This document shows positions 5,928 through 6,694 of a stretch of 6,694 nucleotides of DNA, piece by piece. The stretch spans positions 7,858 through 14,551 of the forward strand of contig JAESPY010000147.1 in the NCBI GenBank assembly GCA_016765435.1. The letters are read 5' to 3'. The notes beneath the pieces are model-generated. The model searched no databases. It saw nothing but the letters and a program-made list of their open reading frames with translations, and had not been told where the DNA came from. Each line of letters starts with the position of its first letter. The first letter of the stretch is position 1. Made by a program: the position numbers and the translations under genes. The stretch is from Emcibacter sp. (GTDB taxonomy: Bacteria; Pseudomonadota; Alphaproteobacteria; Sphingomonadales; Emcibacteraceae).

Positions 5928-6694
5928 ATGCCAACGCTTAATATTGATGGAATTGAAGTCGAAGTCGAAGGTGGGTCAACCGTTCTTCAGGCTTGCGAAG
6001 CAGCGGGTATTGAAATCCCGCGTTTTTGCTTTCATGAACGTCTGTCCATCTCTGGCAATTGCCGGATGTGTCTTGTGGAAATGGAGAAGGCCCCGAAGCT
6101 GATTGCTTCCTGTGCCATGCCAGCCGGGGACGGTATGGTGATCCATACCAATAGCGACCGGGTGAAACGCGGTCGGGAAGGTGTTCTGGAATTTACCCTG
6201 ATCAACCATCCTCTTGACTGTCCGGTCTGTGATCAGGGCGGGGAATGTGATCTTCAGGATCAATATCTCTATTATAGTGGCGACGATAACCGCTATACTG
6301 AAGGCCGCCGGATTGTCTCAAAAGAAGATTTCGGGCCGTTGGTGAAAACCGTTATGACTCGTTGTATTCATTGTACCCGTTGTGTGCGGTTTGCCGATGA
6401 AATTGCCGGGGTTCCGGCGCTTGGCGGTATTGGCCGCGGCGATCATATGGAAATCACCACCTATCAGGAACAGCCTTTTGCGTCTGAATTATCCGGCAAT
6501 GTGGTTGATCTCTGTCCGGTTGGGGCTTTGACCAACAAGCCCTATGCTTTCTCTGCCCGTCCGTGGGAATTGAAATCAACGGAAACTTTTGATGTCCATG
6601 ATGCCATGGGGGCGAGCATTCGCGCCGATGCACGGGGCCGCGAAGTGATGCGCTTTTTGCCACGGGTTCATGAGGATGTGAACGAAGAATGGAT
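5928..6694 (+). CDS. nuoG: NADH-quinone oxidoreductase subunit G (75 kDa subunit homologue), 5' part
   Basis: Only the first 255 codons (plus two bases) of a protein of usually about 690 residues are in the window; the frame is open at the right edge. NuoG is the largest N-module subunit and carries the electron wire between N3 and NuoB's side of the complex. The N-terminal ferredoxin-like domain binds [2Fe-2S] N1b through C34, C45, C48 and C62. N5 is ligated by H94, C98, C101 and C107 in [16 protein letters not shown]4 uses C146, C149, C152 and C196. No cysteine follows C196 up to the edge, so the extra N7 site is absent. GGAG at 5916-5919 lies eight bases before ATG 5928. A 41-base gap separates it from nuoF. 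Confidence 0.98.
   Translation, partial: MPTLNIDGIEVEVEGGSTVLQACEAAGIEIPRFCFHERLSISGNCRMCLVEMEKAPKLIASCAMPAGDGMVIHTNSDRVKRGREGVLEFTLINHPLDCPVCDQGGECDLQDQYLYYSGDDNRYTEGRRIVSKEDFGPLVKTVMTRCIHCTRCVRFADEIAGVPALGGIGRGDHMEITTYQEQPFASELSGNVVDLCPVGALTNKPYAFSARPWELKSTETFDVHDAMGASIRADARGREVMRFLPRVHEDVNEEW

Overview
The window looks like chromosomal DNA of an alphaproteobacterium of moderate GC content. The evidence is the mitochondrial-like sequence of every complex I subunit, separate nuoC and nuoD genes, the gene order nuoABCDEFG, and an HU gene followed by tRNA-Val and tRNA-Asp directly upstream of nuo. A free-living lineage such as the Emcibacterales, Kordiimonadales or Sneathiella group would fit, but placement below class level is a guess.

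Layout, all on the + strand. Positions 1-51 hold the last codons of an upstream gene, probably lon, followed by a strong intrinsic terminator (84-118). A clear sigma70-type promoter (194-222) drives a monocistronic HU gene (270-545), which ends in another strong terminator (561-598). Two tRNA genes follow, tRNA-Val(UAC) at 675-750 and tRNA-Asp(GUC) at 874-950, both with encoded CCA ends. A 316-base AT-rich non-coding stretch (951-1266) separates tRNA-Asp from nuoA. It holds a weak terminator-like hairpin, a candidate nuo promoter and a possible 12-codon leader ORF.

From 1267 to the right edge the window is the 5' half of a NADH:quinone oxidoreductase (respiratory complex I) operon: nuoA, nuoB, nuoC, nuoD, nuoE, nuoF and the first 255 codons of nuoG. 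The genes are tightly packed: 2 bases between A and B, about 12 between B and C, 3 between C and D, an ATGA overlap at D/E, a TAATG overlap at E/F, and 41 bases between F and G. NuoE, F and G form the NADH-oxidising N module, with FMN, N1a, N3, N1b, N4 and N5 ligands all visible. NuoB, C and D form the quinone-reducing Q module with cluster N2. NuoA is the first membrane subunit. The remaining membrane genes (nuoH to N) must lie beyond the window.

This is a conserved housekeeping region. I see no mobile element, CRISPR array, defence system or new multi-gene system. The points worth a second look are small: two 12-codon ORFs preceding nuoA and nuoG, an inverted repeat over a candidate tRNA-Val promoter, and the lack of N7 cluster cysteines in NuoG.
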